A stretch of DNA of 64,000 nucleotides from CAWCDJ01 sp963778675 (GCA_963778675.1 CAVZVI010000011.1:248001-312000), one strand, 5' to 3'; shown: positions 34,345-42,649, numbered from the stretch's first letter. The notes: generated from the letters alone by a model not told the origin. Translations and numbers: made by a program.

Positions 34345-37143
34345 CTAGATCAAGTTCAGGCGATGTAACGCCATGTGAACAAAACGGCCGGCCTCGGGCC
34401 GAATTCGCAGTCCTGCCGAGGAAGGTTCGGGTTCCAGGCATTCGAGCCCGGTGAGCCGCTGCAATTCCATCCGGCTCGATTCGATGGGACATTCGAAGAT
34501 TCTGGAATGATCCTGCTCCGTCAGGTTGCCATGCTGGAGAATCGCCTGCAACGCGAACGCGTCATCGAGAGTCAGTTGACTGATCATCGGTTCATAATCG
34601 GGCTCCACGGGCTCGCGCAAATAGAGGACGCCTCCTTCGACGCGCTCCATATAGTGCTGCCAGAGTTCGAACGCGCTTCGGAACACACCCTCCGACTGGC
34701 GGTAAAGAGAATCGAAAAAGAGCTCTTCGGACGTTTGCTGAAGCCCGAGCAACTGCCGCATCCGGCTGACCCGCGGATCGGATTCCGGAAGGGGCGGGTA
34801 TTGCAATCTCAGGCCGGAAAGGTGGTGCCGGAGAAGAATCGCGTTCTTCAGGTCTTGGGGAGCAACGGCCATGGCGTTGATTCTGTGCGTAAAGTGGCGG
34901 CCGAGATTGATCGCGGCATCCAGGTAGCTAAAGGAGTGCTGATTCAGGCTCAGGATCCAAAGCGTGGTTCGGCCTGTGGCCGAGATGATGGTCAACAGCT
35001 CCCGCAGACCCTCGAAACCATTTATCGTCCGCAGAAAGCTTCGTTCCATCTCCTCGAGCATGACCACTCTTGGGCAGGAGGACAAACTGGCAAGGAGGTC
35101 ATCATCCGCGCCTAGCCCGAATAGCTCATGGAGGAACGCTCTCATGTGGGCAGGGTCCGTAACGCGGTCGCGGAACTGGCTGCGGATGACGGTCGCATCC
35201 GAAAACTCGGCAGCTGAAGCGCAGTTCAGCAAGGAAGTCTTGCCGCTGCCTCTCGCGCCGACCACGACTACGGAGACAGACCGCCGGGACTGCCAGATCG
35301 ACCTGGCATGCGCCAAGGCGGCCATCTCCGACTCCCTTCCCACCAGGAATCGCGGCTCTTCCAATGGCGCCAGGCGGAACAGGCGCCGGTAGATCATCGG
35401 CAGGTCGCGGGTTCCGCGACGCAGATTGAGCACCTCGCCGAGGTATGCCCGTGAGACGACGGGCGCCACCACCCCGATCGGAGGAGCCTCCCAACCGACC
35501 TTCTGCAGGTCGCGGTGATATTCCGCGCGAACCCAGTCGCGCGCCAAGCGGCCGGTCTCCGACGTCTTTTCCAGGCCCAGATGCCACGCGTCGCGGACCA
35601 GTTTGGAGCCGCTCTGTTGGGCCAACTGCGTAAGCAGACCGAGACGTCCCTGATCGAGCGCCACGTGCGTAAGCGCGAAGACCTCGGCTGTGGCTTCGAC
35701 GAGTTTGCGCTCGACCAGAGCATGCGGGTCGGTTACCGTCTGCTTGCGGTAGGACACCAGGGCGAGGGCGTTGGCGACACCATCCTGGGCGATCTGGAGG
35801 CTCTGTTCGCCTTCTTTCCCCGCGGTCTCCAGACTGAAGGTGACGACTTCCCGGGCGCGTTCGATTTCCCGGACGATGGCACGATGGTCCCCCTCGGCCT
35901 CGCGAAAGCCTTCCAGGACAGTGGCGCGGCCGGAGCGGGCAAGCGCCGACAGGAAGACCTTCCTGGGTTCCAGGGTGCGCCACGGAGGTCGCCAGGACGG
36001 CAAGGCGCGCCGCGGTTCGACCGTCTCGACCGCCAGGGGAAGGTGTGCCGCCGCGGAGGACTCACACGCACGCTCCCAATCCAATACGCGATCGTCAGCG
36101 GAAACAAGCTCCGCCTGTGGCGGCGGAAAACCCTGGCGGCTCCCTTCGGGCGGGACCTCCTGAAGCCACTGGATGACCTGATCGAGTTCGTCGCGTAGCC
36201 CGGCCTGCTCCTTGTCGAGCGCATCCAACCCGCGTTCACCCGCTTCGGTAACGCCGAGGGCTACGTAAACCAGTTCGTATTCGAGATCCAGCACCGACTT
36301 CACCGCGCGCTGCTGGCGGGACCAATGGCTGAAGGAGGTCTGGCGATCTCGCGACCAGCGCTCCCGCCGCCGCGGCGACAGCCGTGTTCCGCCACTGAGA
36401 AGCGCCGTGGCCAGACGCGCGCCGACTCCTCCGCTCCAACGGGTGATGTTCTCGGACGCTTCTCCGGCAGCGGCCTGGAGAAGCCTTTCCCGTTCGACCC
36501 AACGGCCATGAGCATCCGTCAAGGCCTGTGCATCGGAGTTATGACCCGATAATCGCCGCAGGGTGTCCCGGCGAACTGCCTGCCAGGGCCCCAGCAGGAG
36601 AAGCGATCCCCTGGCGAGCGCCAGGAAATAAGCGGCGTCCAATCCGGTCCGGATCTTCGCATCCAGCAGGAGGCGGCCTTCGACGATCTGCCTCATCGGG
36701 AGTTCCACCGGTGCACGGCGTCTTCGGAGCAGATACCGGCCCAAGCCGGAGACGCTGCCGAGATGCAGCGCTTCCAGCAGCTCCTGGCCCTGAACGTCCA
36801 TGGCCTGGGGTAAGCTTCTTGTCAGGTCCTCCAGTCCCGACTCATAGGTCTCCAGAGCCGCCAGGGCCCTTTCCTGCGGCCGGGCTTTCCGGAACGCGTG
36901 AACCATCTCGAAGAGCACCCGGTCTGCCACTTCGGACATCAGGCGCCGGAGCGAGGCGAGGCCGGAGTGCGGGGCGGCGGACGAGGTCTCGCGCTCGAAG
37001 GCGGCCACCTGGGCATGAAGCAGGGAAGCGAGTTCGGACCACGCAGCCTCCAGCTCCGCCGCATACTGGTTGCTTCGGGCCTCCACCTCTGCCAGCAACC
37101 ATTCCCACGTCCTGGAAAAGCTCTGATCGGCTGCCATATGCAT
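34345..37143 (-). CDS. Large AAA/STAND-type ATPase of unknown function, located among MscS genes
   Basis: A 932-residue soluble protein. The first 600 residues are largely helical and match no domain I recognise (WEWLLAEVEARSNQYAAELE; AYFLALARGSLLLLGPW). The ATPase core begins with a 'RFLVGRESEMAALAHARSIW' linker, the P-loop GARGSGKTSLLN near 628, Walker B VVMLEEMER near 693, and sensor-1 LWILSLNQHSFSYLD. This is an ORC/Cdc6-like arrangement. A C-terminal winged-helix-like part follows (LQAILQHGNLTEQDHSRIFE). It is flanked on both sides by MscS channels on the same strand, 24 bases from the upstream one. A partner role for the channels is inference. Start at 37143; ATG 37137 is also possible. 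Confidence 0.75.
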   Translation of the reverse strand: MHMAADQSFSRTWEWLLAEVEARSNQYAAELEAAWSELASLLHAQVAAFERETSSAAPHSGLASLRRLMSEVADRVLFEMVHAFRKARPQERALAALETYESGLEDLTRSLPQAMDVQGQELLEALHLGSVSGLGRYLLRRRRAPVELPMRQIVEGRLLLDAKIRTGLDAAYFLALARGSLLLLGPWQAVRRDTLRRLSGHNSDAQALTDAHGRWVERERLLQAAAGEASENITRWSGGVGARLATALLSGGTRLSPRRRERWSRDRQTSFSHWSRQQRAVKSVLDLEYELVYVALGVTEAGERGLDALDKEQAGLRDELDQVIQWLQEVPPEGSRQGFPPPQAELVSADDRVLDWERACESSAAAHLPLAVETVEPRRALPSWRPPWRTLEPRKVFLSALARSGRATVLEGFREAEGDHRAIVREIERAREVVTFSLETAGKEGEQSLQIAQDGVANALALVSYRKQTVTDPHALVERKLVEATAEVFALTHVALDQGRLGLLTQLAQQSGSKLVRDAWHLGLEKTSETGRLARDWVRAEYHRDLQKVGWEAPPIGVVAPVVSRAYLGEVLNLRRGTRDLPMIYRRLFRLAPLEEPRFLVGRESEMAALAHARSIWQSRRSVSVVVVGARGSGKTSLLNCASAAEFSDATVIRSQFRDRVTDPAHMRAFLHELFGLGADDDLLASLSSCPRVVMLEEMERSFLRTINGFEGLRELLTIISATGRTTLWILSLNQHSFSYLDAAINLGRHFTHRINAMAVAPQDLKNAILLRHHLSGLRLQYPPLPESDPRVSRMRQLLGLQQTSEELFFDSLYRQSEGVFRSAFELWQHYMERVEGGVLYLREPVEPDYEPMISQLTLDDAFALQAILQHGNLTEQDHSRIFECPIESSRMELQRLTGLECLEPEPSSAGLRIRPEAGRFVHMALHRLNLI

Positions 37144-37167
37144 TTGCCAAACGAGAAACGCGGCCCC

Positions 37168-38085
37168 TTAAGACGGCCGCAGCTGGTCCCCTGCAACGTG
37201 GACGTCCAGGGTCGAGCCCTGTACCACTTCAAACGTCGCGGACGCAAGGCGGATCTGATTATTCGATTTATCGATCTCTTCCAAAATCCTGGTAAACAAG
37301 TGGTCCTTCATCCAGCGCCGCTTCCGGTAGTCCACTACGTAGCGAACCGTAAACTCGATCCAGTTGTCCGTCGCACGCAGCGTGATCATCGGCTCGACAT
37401 TGGCTTCCTCCACCCGGTACTGCCGCACCATCTTGAGCCACGAGTCCTTGACCTGGGCGGCATAGTCGGCCAGCACCTCATCCACCAGTCTACGTAACAT
37501 CGTCCGCGCAAGTGTCCAGTCGGAGCCGTACTTGACGGGCAGAGTGATTTCGTCCCACAGGAAGGGGAAATCTCCCGAGTAATTGAAGACCGGGTCCTTG
37601 AAAACGGCACTATTGGCGATGCGAACAATCCGGCCGGTATAAAGGTCTCCCGCTACCCACTCTCCAATCTCCATGAGGGTTGTGCGGAGGATCGAGACGT
37701 CGATGACGTCGCCCTTGATTCCGGCGAGTTGAATTCGATCGCCCGGGCTGAAGAAACCTCCCATTGAAATCGCCACCCAGCCTGCGACGCTGGCAATCAC
37801 CTCCTGCAGGGCAAAGGCGATGCCTGCACCCGCGACCCCGAATGCCACGGTGAAGCCACCCAGGCGGTCACTGAAAACCGTCGCCACGACACCGGCGGCC
37901 ATGATGTAGCCAAGAAACATGACGAATTTCCGAGCCCGATACCGTGTATCCATGTCCTGGATGTAGCGGCTGAGGGACCGCTGCAGGAGACGAACAACAA
38001 AAAAGACGACGAGCAGCGCAACCACAACGGTAACGATCTTTCCCACGACGGGATCGAACAACCAAGTCTTGACTGCCTCTGGCAT
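37168..38085 (-). CDS. MscS-family mechanosensitive channel (second)
   Basis: An approximately 305-residue membrane channel. It has an N-terminal helix VTVVVALLVVFFVVRLLQRSL and a second at about 50-70. The pore segment VAFGVAGAGIAFALQEVIASVAGWVAI leads to GGFFSPGDRIQLAGIKGDVIDVSILRTTL and the beta-domain ending VRIANSAVFKDPVFNYSGDF. The start at 38085 (MPEAVKTWLF) has AAGGAGC upstream. The gene lies 24 bases ahead of the AAA ATPase, so the two are very likely co-transcribed. Confidence 0.9.
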   Translation of the reverse strand: MPEAVKTWLFDPVVGKIVTVVVALLVVFFVVRLLQRSLSRYIQDMDTRYRARKFVMFLGYIMAAGVVATVFSDRLGGFTVAFGVAGAGIAFALQEVIASVAGWVAISMGGFFSPGDRIQLAGIKGDVIDVSILRTTLMEIGEWVAGDLYTGRIVRIANSAVFKDPVFNYSGDFPFLWDEITLPVKYGSDWTLARTMLRRLVDEVLADYAAQVKDSWLKMVRQYRVEEANVEPMITLRATDNWIEFTVRYVVDYRKRRWMKDHLFTRILEEIDKSNNQIRLASATFEVVQGSTLDVHVAGDQLRPS

Positions 38086-38237
38086 CTCTTGCTCCTTGTT
38101 TGGGTGGAGACGTCCGCGCGGGATGATCCGGGGACATGGACGGGCCGGCTCTCGTGCGACACTCCCCGATCCACTCCGCACTGCACGTTCGTTCCACTCA
38201 ATGGTACAACGGCGACCGAAAGGGACTCTGTGAGCAG

Positions 38238-39215
38238 TCAGCTCACCCCGGCAACCCGGATGGTGGGCGATGCCGAACGCAGATGCACATCCCGTTGCGG
38301 GAACGGAATCTCGATGTGATTCGCCTGGAACGCCTCGAAGATGGAGAAATACAGATCGCTCTTCAAAATGTGCGGGGTACGCAGGCTTTCCGAAGTCCAC
38401 ACCCGGAGTTCGAAATCCAGGGAACTATCGCCGAAACCCAGGAAGATGACATCCGGCTTGGGTTCGGACAGAATTGCGGGATGTGCCCCGGCGAGGGCGA
38501 GCAGAATCGCCCGGACGGACGCGGGATCACTCGAGTACGACACGCCGAGCCTGATCGCGATGCGCACCCGGCGATCGTTGGCCGTCCAGTTCGTCACCTG
38601 GTTCGAGATGAAATGCGAATTCGGCACGATGATCACGAAGTTGTCGTTGGTTCGCACCCACGTGCTGCGGGCGCCAATGCGTACGATATCCCCGTTGAGA
38701 GTGCCGACCTCCACCCGGTCGCCGACCTTGATGGGCCGCTCGATCAGCAGGATGAGACCGGACACGAAGTTGTTCACCGTGTTCTGCAGGCCGAACCCGA
38801 TTCCGACGCCGAGCGCACCAGTGACGAACGTCAGGCTGGAGAGGTTCAGACCCGCGGATTGCAGGCCGACGACGATTCCGAGTATCAGGATTCCGTACCC
38901 GGTCGCGACCTCCAGGGCGTACTGCAGGCCAGGGTCCATCGATGTGTGCGCGAGGACGCGGGTCCTTAAGAAACGGCGGCCCGCTTTCGCGCCCAGGCTC
39001 AGGAGGAGGATGAAGAGAACGACTTTCACGAAAAAGTCGAGGGTGATGGGAATTCCACCGACATGAAAAAATGGCTGCGTCCACACGGCGACTCCGCTAT
39101 TCAGGATCGACCGGAGCCAAGCCGGCAGAGTCAAGGTCGAAAGCCACCAGGCGACTGATGCCATTACGACGATCAATGCGGCAGCAGCGACAAAAAAACG
39201 CACTGTGAACTTCAT
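38238..39215 (-). CDS. MscS-family mechanosensitive channel (third)
   Basis: An approximately 325-residue membrane protein with a first hydrophobic segment (VAAAALIVVMASVAWWLSTLTL), a second (KVVLFILLLSLGAKAG), and a third near GYGILILGIVVGLQSAG. The canonical core follows: VTGALGVGIGFGLQNTVNNFVSGLILLIERPIKVGDRVEVG, then GDIVRIGARSTWVRTNDNFVIIVPNSHFIS. The cytoplasmic alpha/beta domain is complete. The start at 39215 is chosen for the AAAGGA about 7 bases upstream. It heads the leftward MscS-MscS-AAA-MscS-SLT-OtsAB series. Confidence 0.9.
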   Translation of the reverse strand: MKFTVRFFVAAAALIVVMASVAWWLSTLTLPAWLRSILNSGVAVWTQPFFHVGGIPITLDFFVKVVLFILLLSLGAKAGRRFLRTRVLAHTSMDPGLQYALEVATGYGILILGIVVGLQSAGLNLSSLTFVTGALGVGIGFGLQNTVNNFVSGLILLIERPIKVGDRVEVGTLNGDIVRIGARSTWVRTNDNFVIIVPNSHFISNQVTNWTANDRRVRIAIRLGVSYSSDPASVRAILLALAGAHPAILSEPKPDVIFLGFGDSSLDFELRVWTSESLRTPHILKSDLYFSIFEAFQANHIEIPFPQRDVHLRSASPTIRVAGVS

Positions 39216-39322
39216 TACCATCCTTTCCATTCGCACTCGAACACGAGTGCCGGATAATAGATGTTAACCGGAAGCGGGCGATATGAGACTCTATAAACAG
39301 ATGAGATCCGGATGGAGGATCG

Positions 39323-40069
39323 ATGCTTCGCAGCCTCAGCACAGTACTCGGATATGCGATTCAGGCGGTCGACGGGGAACTGGGAAAAGTCCACGATTTC
39401 TTCTTTGATGACCAGACTTGGACGGTTCGGTATCTGGTGGTGCAGACGGGTACCTGGCTGAATCACCGCCGCGTGTTAATCGCGACCGGGATGCTGGGGA
39501 AGCCGGACTGGCTCGGACGCACGTTTCCGGTTGCGCTGACGCAGGAGCAGGTTCGCAGAAGCCCCGATGTCGATACCGACAAACCGGTGTCGCGGCAGCA
39601 CGAGATCGCGATGAACGCCCATTACGGGCTGCCATATTATTGGACCATTGAGCCCCTGCCGGTTTCACTGCCCACGACACCCGTCCAAGCGCAAGAGGTG
39701 GAAGGCGACCCGCACCTCCGCAGTCTGCGCGAAGTGAGTACCTATCAAGTTCACTGCGGGGAAGAAAACGCCGGCTCCGTCGACGACTTCATTGCGGACG
39801 ATGAAAGCTGGTCGGTTCGCTGGCTTGTGGTCGCTCTGCGCGGCGGCTGGTTTTTGCGCAAACGGGTGCTCGCCGGGACCCCGTGGATCAGAAACGTCTC
39901 CTGGGCGGACGGTGAAGTGCACATGAAATTGAGCCGAGAACAGCTGGAAAAGAGCCCGGAGTTCGATCCCGCGACGGCGGTCAACCGGGAATACGAGGTC
40001 CGGCTGTATGACTACTACGGCAGACCGATCGACTCGGAGGAACCGGTTTGGCCCCCGCCGGTTCGATAG
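39323..40069 (+). CDS. Double PRC-barrel domain protein
   Basis: A 248-residue soluble protein with two PRC-barrel modules: residues about 1-80 (LGYAIQAVDGELGKVHDFFFDDQTWTVRYLVV) and about 130-210 (VSTYQVHCGEENAGSVDDFIADDESWSVRWLVV). The barrels occur in photosynthetic reaction-centre H subunits, RimM and many stress proteins; no specific ligand can be named. It is divergent from the first MscS gene with 107 bases between starts, so it may share control with the osmotic-stress block. Confidence 0.85.
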   Translation: MLRSLSTVLGYAIQAVDGELGKVHDFFFDDQTWTVRYLVVQTGTWLNHRRVLIATGMLGKPDWLGRTFPVALTQEQVRRSPDVDTDKPVSRQHEIAMNAHYGLPYYWTIEPLPVSLPTTPVQAQEVEGDPHLRSLREVSTYQVHCGEENAGSVDDFIADDESWSVRWLVVALRGGWFLRKRVLAGTPWIRNVSWADGEVHMKLSREQLEKSPEFDPATAVNREYEVRLYDYYGRPIDSEEPVWPPPVR

Positions 40070-40103
40070 GAGCGGCGGGAGTGGGGCAAGCCTTTCGCGC
40101 TTG

Positions 40104-40198
40104 TGGCGGAAGCCAGTGGGAGTCGAACCCACCCGCGACACAGAGTACCGCACGACGGGTTTGAAGCCCGCGCCCAGCACCGGCCAAGACTGGCTTCC
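40104..40198 (-). tRNA. selC: tRNA-Sec (anticodon UCA), selenocysteine tRNA
   Basis: A 95-base tRNA on the minus strand. The acceptor 5' GGAAGCCAG pairs with 3' CTGGCTTCC, longer than a normal 7-bp stem. The anticodon arm is GCGGG-CTTCAAA-CCCGT with anticodon TCA. A long variable arm (GTGCGGTACTCTGTGTCGC) and the T arm GGGTGGGTTCGACTCCCA follow, then discriminator G and an encoded CCA (40106-40104). The length, extended acceptor and UCA anticodon together identify selenocysteine tRNA. It implies selA/selB/selD and selenoproteins elsewhere in the genome. Confidence 0.93.
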
Positions 40199-40204
40199 AG
40201 CCTG

Positions 40205-40210
40205 ATTGTA
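40205..40210 (-). promoter_or_regulatory. Possible -10 box of the selenocysteine tRNA
   Basis: TACAAT on the minus strand lies 6 bases before the tRNA 5' end, placing initiation at or very near G1 of the tRNA. The -35 region 17 bases further up (GAAGCG) is poor, so the call rests on the -10 and its spacing only. Confidence 0.4.
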
Positions 40211-40216
40211 ACAGCG

Positions 40217-40246
40217 TTGCGGCAGACCGCTTCGGAAGGCTACACT
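40217..40246 (+). promoter_or_regulatory. Predicted sigma-70-type promoter of tRNA-Gln
   Basis: A -35 TTGCGG (40217-40222) and -10 TACACT (40241-40246) separated by 18 bases, ending 21 bases before the tRNA. It overlaps the region upstream of the divergent selenocysteine tRNA. Confidence 0.5.
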
Positions 40247-40267
40247 AAATTCTGTCCGTCGAGGCAT

Positions 40268-40341
40268 TCCCCGGTCGTCTAATGGTAGGACAGCGGCCTT
40301 TGGAGCCGTGAATCGTGGTTCGAATCCATGCCGGGGAGCCA
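40268..40341 (+). tRNA. tRNA-Gln (anticodon UUG)
   Basis: A 74-base tRNA. The acceptor TCCCCGG pairs with CCGGGGA, followed by discriminator G and an encoded CCA. The D arm is GTCTAATGGTAGGAC, the anticodon arm GCGGC-CTTTGGA-GCCGT with anticodon TTG, and the T arm GTGGTTCGAATCCAT. All arms pair cleanly. It marks the left border of the disrupted accessory region. Confidence 0.96.
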
Positions 40342-40759
40342 AGCATCCGCGTACCAACTCCAAGCCGCGAAATTCTTGACAGCACAGCCTTCCTTCGGAC
40401 CGCGTGTTTCCTCCCATATTCGCGCCGTTTTCGAGGTGGCGGCCCTCTCGCCATCGGCCACGATTCCGTTTGGGCCGCGGGCGGAACCGCCACGGTTGCG
40501 CCCGCGGGCCTGGAATTTTCCTGCGAACTCTCCACGTCCTCCCTTAACAGGCCCAAACTCTTGACGGAGGGGTTGCGGGCGGGCGGCCGGAGGTCGGCAA
40601 TGACGGAATTACGGGCAACAGGTCGGTTTTGGACGCTCGACTCGGCGTCTCCGTACCCGCGACCGGAGAATTCTGGTGAGAGAATCGAGAACCTGATCGG
40701 ACTATATTCCTTCGGGGTGATCCGCCACGCCATCGTCGCAGCCGACCTCTCCTTCTCCG
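40342..40759. other. Non-coding stretch between tRNA-Gln and the recombinase relic
   Basis: About 400 bases. Open frames exist on both strands but show no recognisable protein, start signal or codon pattern. A recombinase attachment site could lie here because the serine recombinase relic abuts it, but I cannot pick out a repeat that defines one. Confidence 0.45.
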
Positions 40760-41971
40760 ATTCGCTGCGCCATCTACACCCGCCAGTCCGTCGCGTCAGA
40801 AGACGACCTCTCGTCGTGCGACGTCCAGTACGGCATTTGCCGCGCATTCGTTGAATCCCAGCGTCTCCTGGGATGGCACCTCGTCGATGAACGCTTCGAC
40901 GATGACGGAGAGTCCGGAGCGACTCTCAACCGCCCGGCGCTACAGCGCCTCGTTGCTCGAATCCGCGACAGCCTAGTCGATCAAGTCATCGTCCACCGCC
41001 TGGATCGCCTCGCGCGGAGTCTGATCGGATGCGTCGGCCTGGTGGAGGAGTTCAAGAAGCACGACATCCGACTGGTCATCGTTACCGCGCACGAACTGGG
41101 AGGCACCGCGCAGGACAATCTCGTTCTCAACGTCCTCGCCTCTTTCGCCGAATTCGAACGCTAAATGATCGCGTCGAGGATTGCGGATTCCCGCGCGCAC
41201 CTCAAAGCCGAGGGCCGGCGAATCGCTGGCGCCCTCCCCTACGGCTACGATGCTGACCCGGTAACCAAGCAACTGGTGGTCAACAGGGATGAGTCGGGGA
41301 TCGTGAGATGGATGTTCGAGTTGGCTGCCGCCGGGAGACGTCCGCTCGATATCGCCGAAGATGCCAATCGACGCGGTTGGCGCACGAAGACCACGGTCGC
41401 CCGCCGGACTGAGAAGCAGCGCGGCGGCAATCTATGGACTGCCCGGCAGGTCGTTGCCGTGCTGCGCAATCCCGTTTACTGCGGGCTGTTTCGTGACGGC
41501 GCTGGTATCAGAATCGGCAATCATGAGCCGATCATCAAAGGTGACTTGTTCGATGTGGTCGGGAGGCGGCTTGAATCACGACGGACCAGAACGCCTGGGC
41601 GGCGCTTTGAAATTGACTGGCCGCTCAAAGGGCGTGTCCGGTGTGCAGCCTGCGGCAGAGCGATGAGTCCGCATACCGTCCGGCACGGAAATTGTATCTA
41701 CCGTTACTACCGATGTCGATCAACCGCAGGCGGCCGACCGCCCTGCGGACACCAGGTCGCGGCTCACGATCTTGAGCTTGCCGTGCAGCGGAACCTCTGC
41801 CTCCATGGCGGCGCGCAGGTGGAGATGAAACAGATCCGAGATCACGTCGAAAGCGTGACGTACGATGCCCGCGACGAGAGCATCCAGGCGAGATTCATTC
41901 TGCGCAAGGTTCAGGATCCTGAAGCAGCCGAAGGCGGGGACCTCGGATCAAATAAGAATGGACGGGCTTAG
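40760..41971 (+). pseudogene. Large serine recombinase, inactivated by an in-frame stop
   Basis: One reading frame carries a serine-integrase/resolvase across a single TAA at 41162-41164. Before it: RCAIYTRQSV with the catalytic Ser near the start, VIVHRLDRLARS, and VLASFAEFER. After it: MIASRIADSRAHLKAEGRRIAGALPYGYD, the Recombinase domain (WTARQVVAVLRNPVYCGLF) and the zinc ribbon (RCAACGRAMSP ... YRCRSTAGG). Intact relatives read FER-E-M at the stop, so one GAA-to-TAA change explains it. No ATG/GTG/TTG precedes YTRQS in frame after the TGA at 40718-40720; an ATT at 40760 is the first near-cognate codon. The C-terminal coiled-coil part is short. Confidence 0.82.
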
Positions 41972-42291
41972 GGCTGACGGAAAATGCCGATCAGACGGTT
42001 TACGACTTCGTCGAGCTTTGCGGCTGAGACGTGCCCAGCGCGGTAGAGGATGATGCCCTCGTCCGCCGTGAAAAGCCGGTTCGGACGGATCCTGCTGTTC
42101 TGGTTGAGTCCGCCGGCGGTGAAATCGGGACTGTCGAGCGCAACGGAATAGGCGTCGGATCGTGCTTGGCTCGTGATCTGGCAGAGGATCACGTCGTCTC
42201 CCTGAAGTGTAGCCAGAACCAGGGCCGGCCGCCGCTTCGTATGGCTGAGGTCGGAAAAGGGGAAGTTGAGGACTACAACATCACCTCTTAC
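41968..42291 (-). pseudogene. MazF/PemK-type toxin with apparently lost start codon
   Basis: The frame encodes about 107 residues typical of MazF-like endoribonuclease toxins: RGDVVVLNFPFSDLSHTKRRPALVLA at the N-terminus, DVILCQITSQ, and RPNRLFTADEGIILYRAG with VVNRLIGIF at the end. No ATG, GTG or TTG precedes RGDVV in frame. The codon in the start position is GTA (42291-42289), overlapping the TAA stop of the upstream antitoxin as GTAA. The first ordinary start is an internal GTG at 42192, which would remove the whole first beta-strand region. It may be silenced, or it may use a non-standard start. Confidence 0.72.
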
Positions 42292-42479
42292 AAATTGGCC
42301 CAGGCCGCGTCCTCCTCAGGCGTGAGCCAGTCTTTGGCAAGGGCCGATTCGGCAGCTAGCGTCGGCACGGCGGTCTCGGCGTGAGCCTCCTTGAGCGACC
42401 GCAGGAACGCCAGCAGCTTTTCCAGGTCCTGTTCCGGGAGCCGCTCCAGTTCGTGCGCGATGACCTCGCGTGTGCTCAT
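42288..42479 (-). CDS. Antitoxin of a MazEF-like pair
   Basis: A 63-residue acidic protein (MSTREVIAHELERLPEQDLEKLLAFLRSLKEAH ... LTPEEDAAWANL) resembling small helical antitoxins next to PemK/MazF toxins. Such proteins neutralise the toxin and autoregulate. ATG 42479 has GAGGA about 6 bases upstream and TAGAAT as a possible -10. An extension to a TTG at 42491 is less likely. Its TAA overlaps the toxin's presumed start position. It looks intact although its toxin seems damaged. Confidence 0.65.
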   Translation of the reverse strand: MSTREVIAHELERLPEQDLEKLLAFLRSLKEAHAETAVPTLAAESALAKDWLTPEEDAAWANL

Positions 42480-42558
42480 ATCCGTCCTCAATTCTATGGT
42501 AAGGCATCCGGGCGTGTATGGCAGCCACGGAGGGTGCCGGCGGCGCCGGCCCGGATTG

Positions 42559-42628
42559 TGTCAGGTGGAGATCTCACCCGAGCGGGAGTTGCGGAAAAGC
42601 TGTTAAGCACGTTATGTCAGGTGGAAAT
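42559..42628. repeat. Pair of direct repeats resembling an insertion-sequence terminus
   Basis: TGTCAGGTGGAGAT (42559-42572) recurs as TGTCAGGTGGAAAT (42615-42628), 56 bases apart. Closely spaced repeats beginning TGTCA are a feature of IS21-type ends as I remember them. No transposase lies nearby, so at most this is a relic of an element end. Confidence 0.35.
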
Positions 42629-42649
42629 TGAGCCAGTTTGGTTGACGGC

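Noticed and set aside
40086..40103. Hairpin CAAGC...GCTTG between the PRC-barrel and tRNA-Sec genes as a terminator
   Set aside because: The stem is only 5 bp and no T-run follows on either strand.
40315..40854. Long open frames on both strands between tRNA-Gln and the recombinase
   Set aside because: They begin inside the tRNA or overlap the recombinase in another frame, and show no recognisable sequence or start signal.
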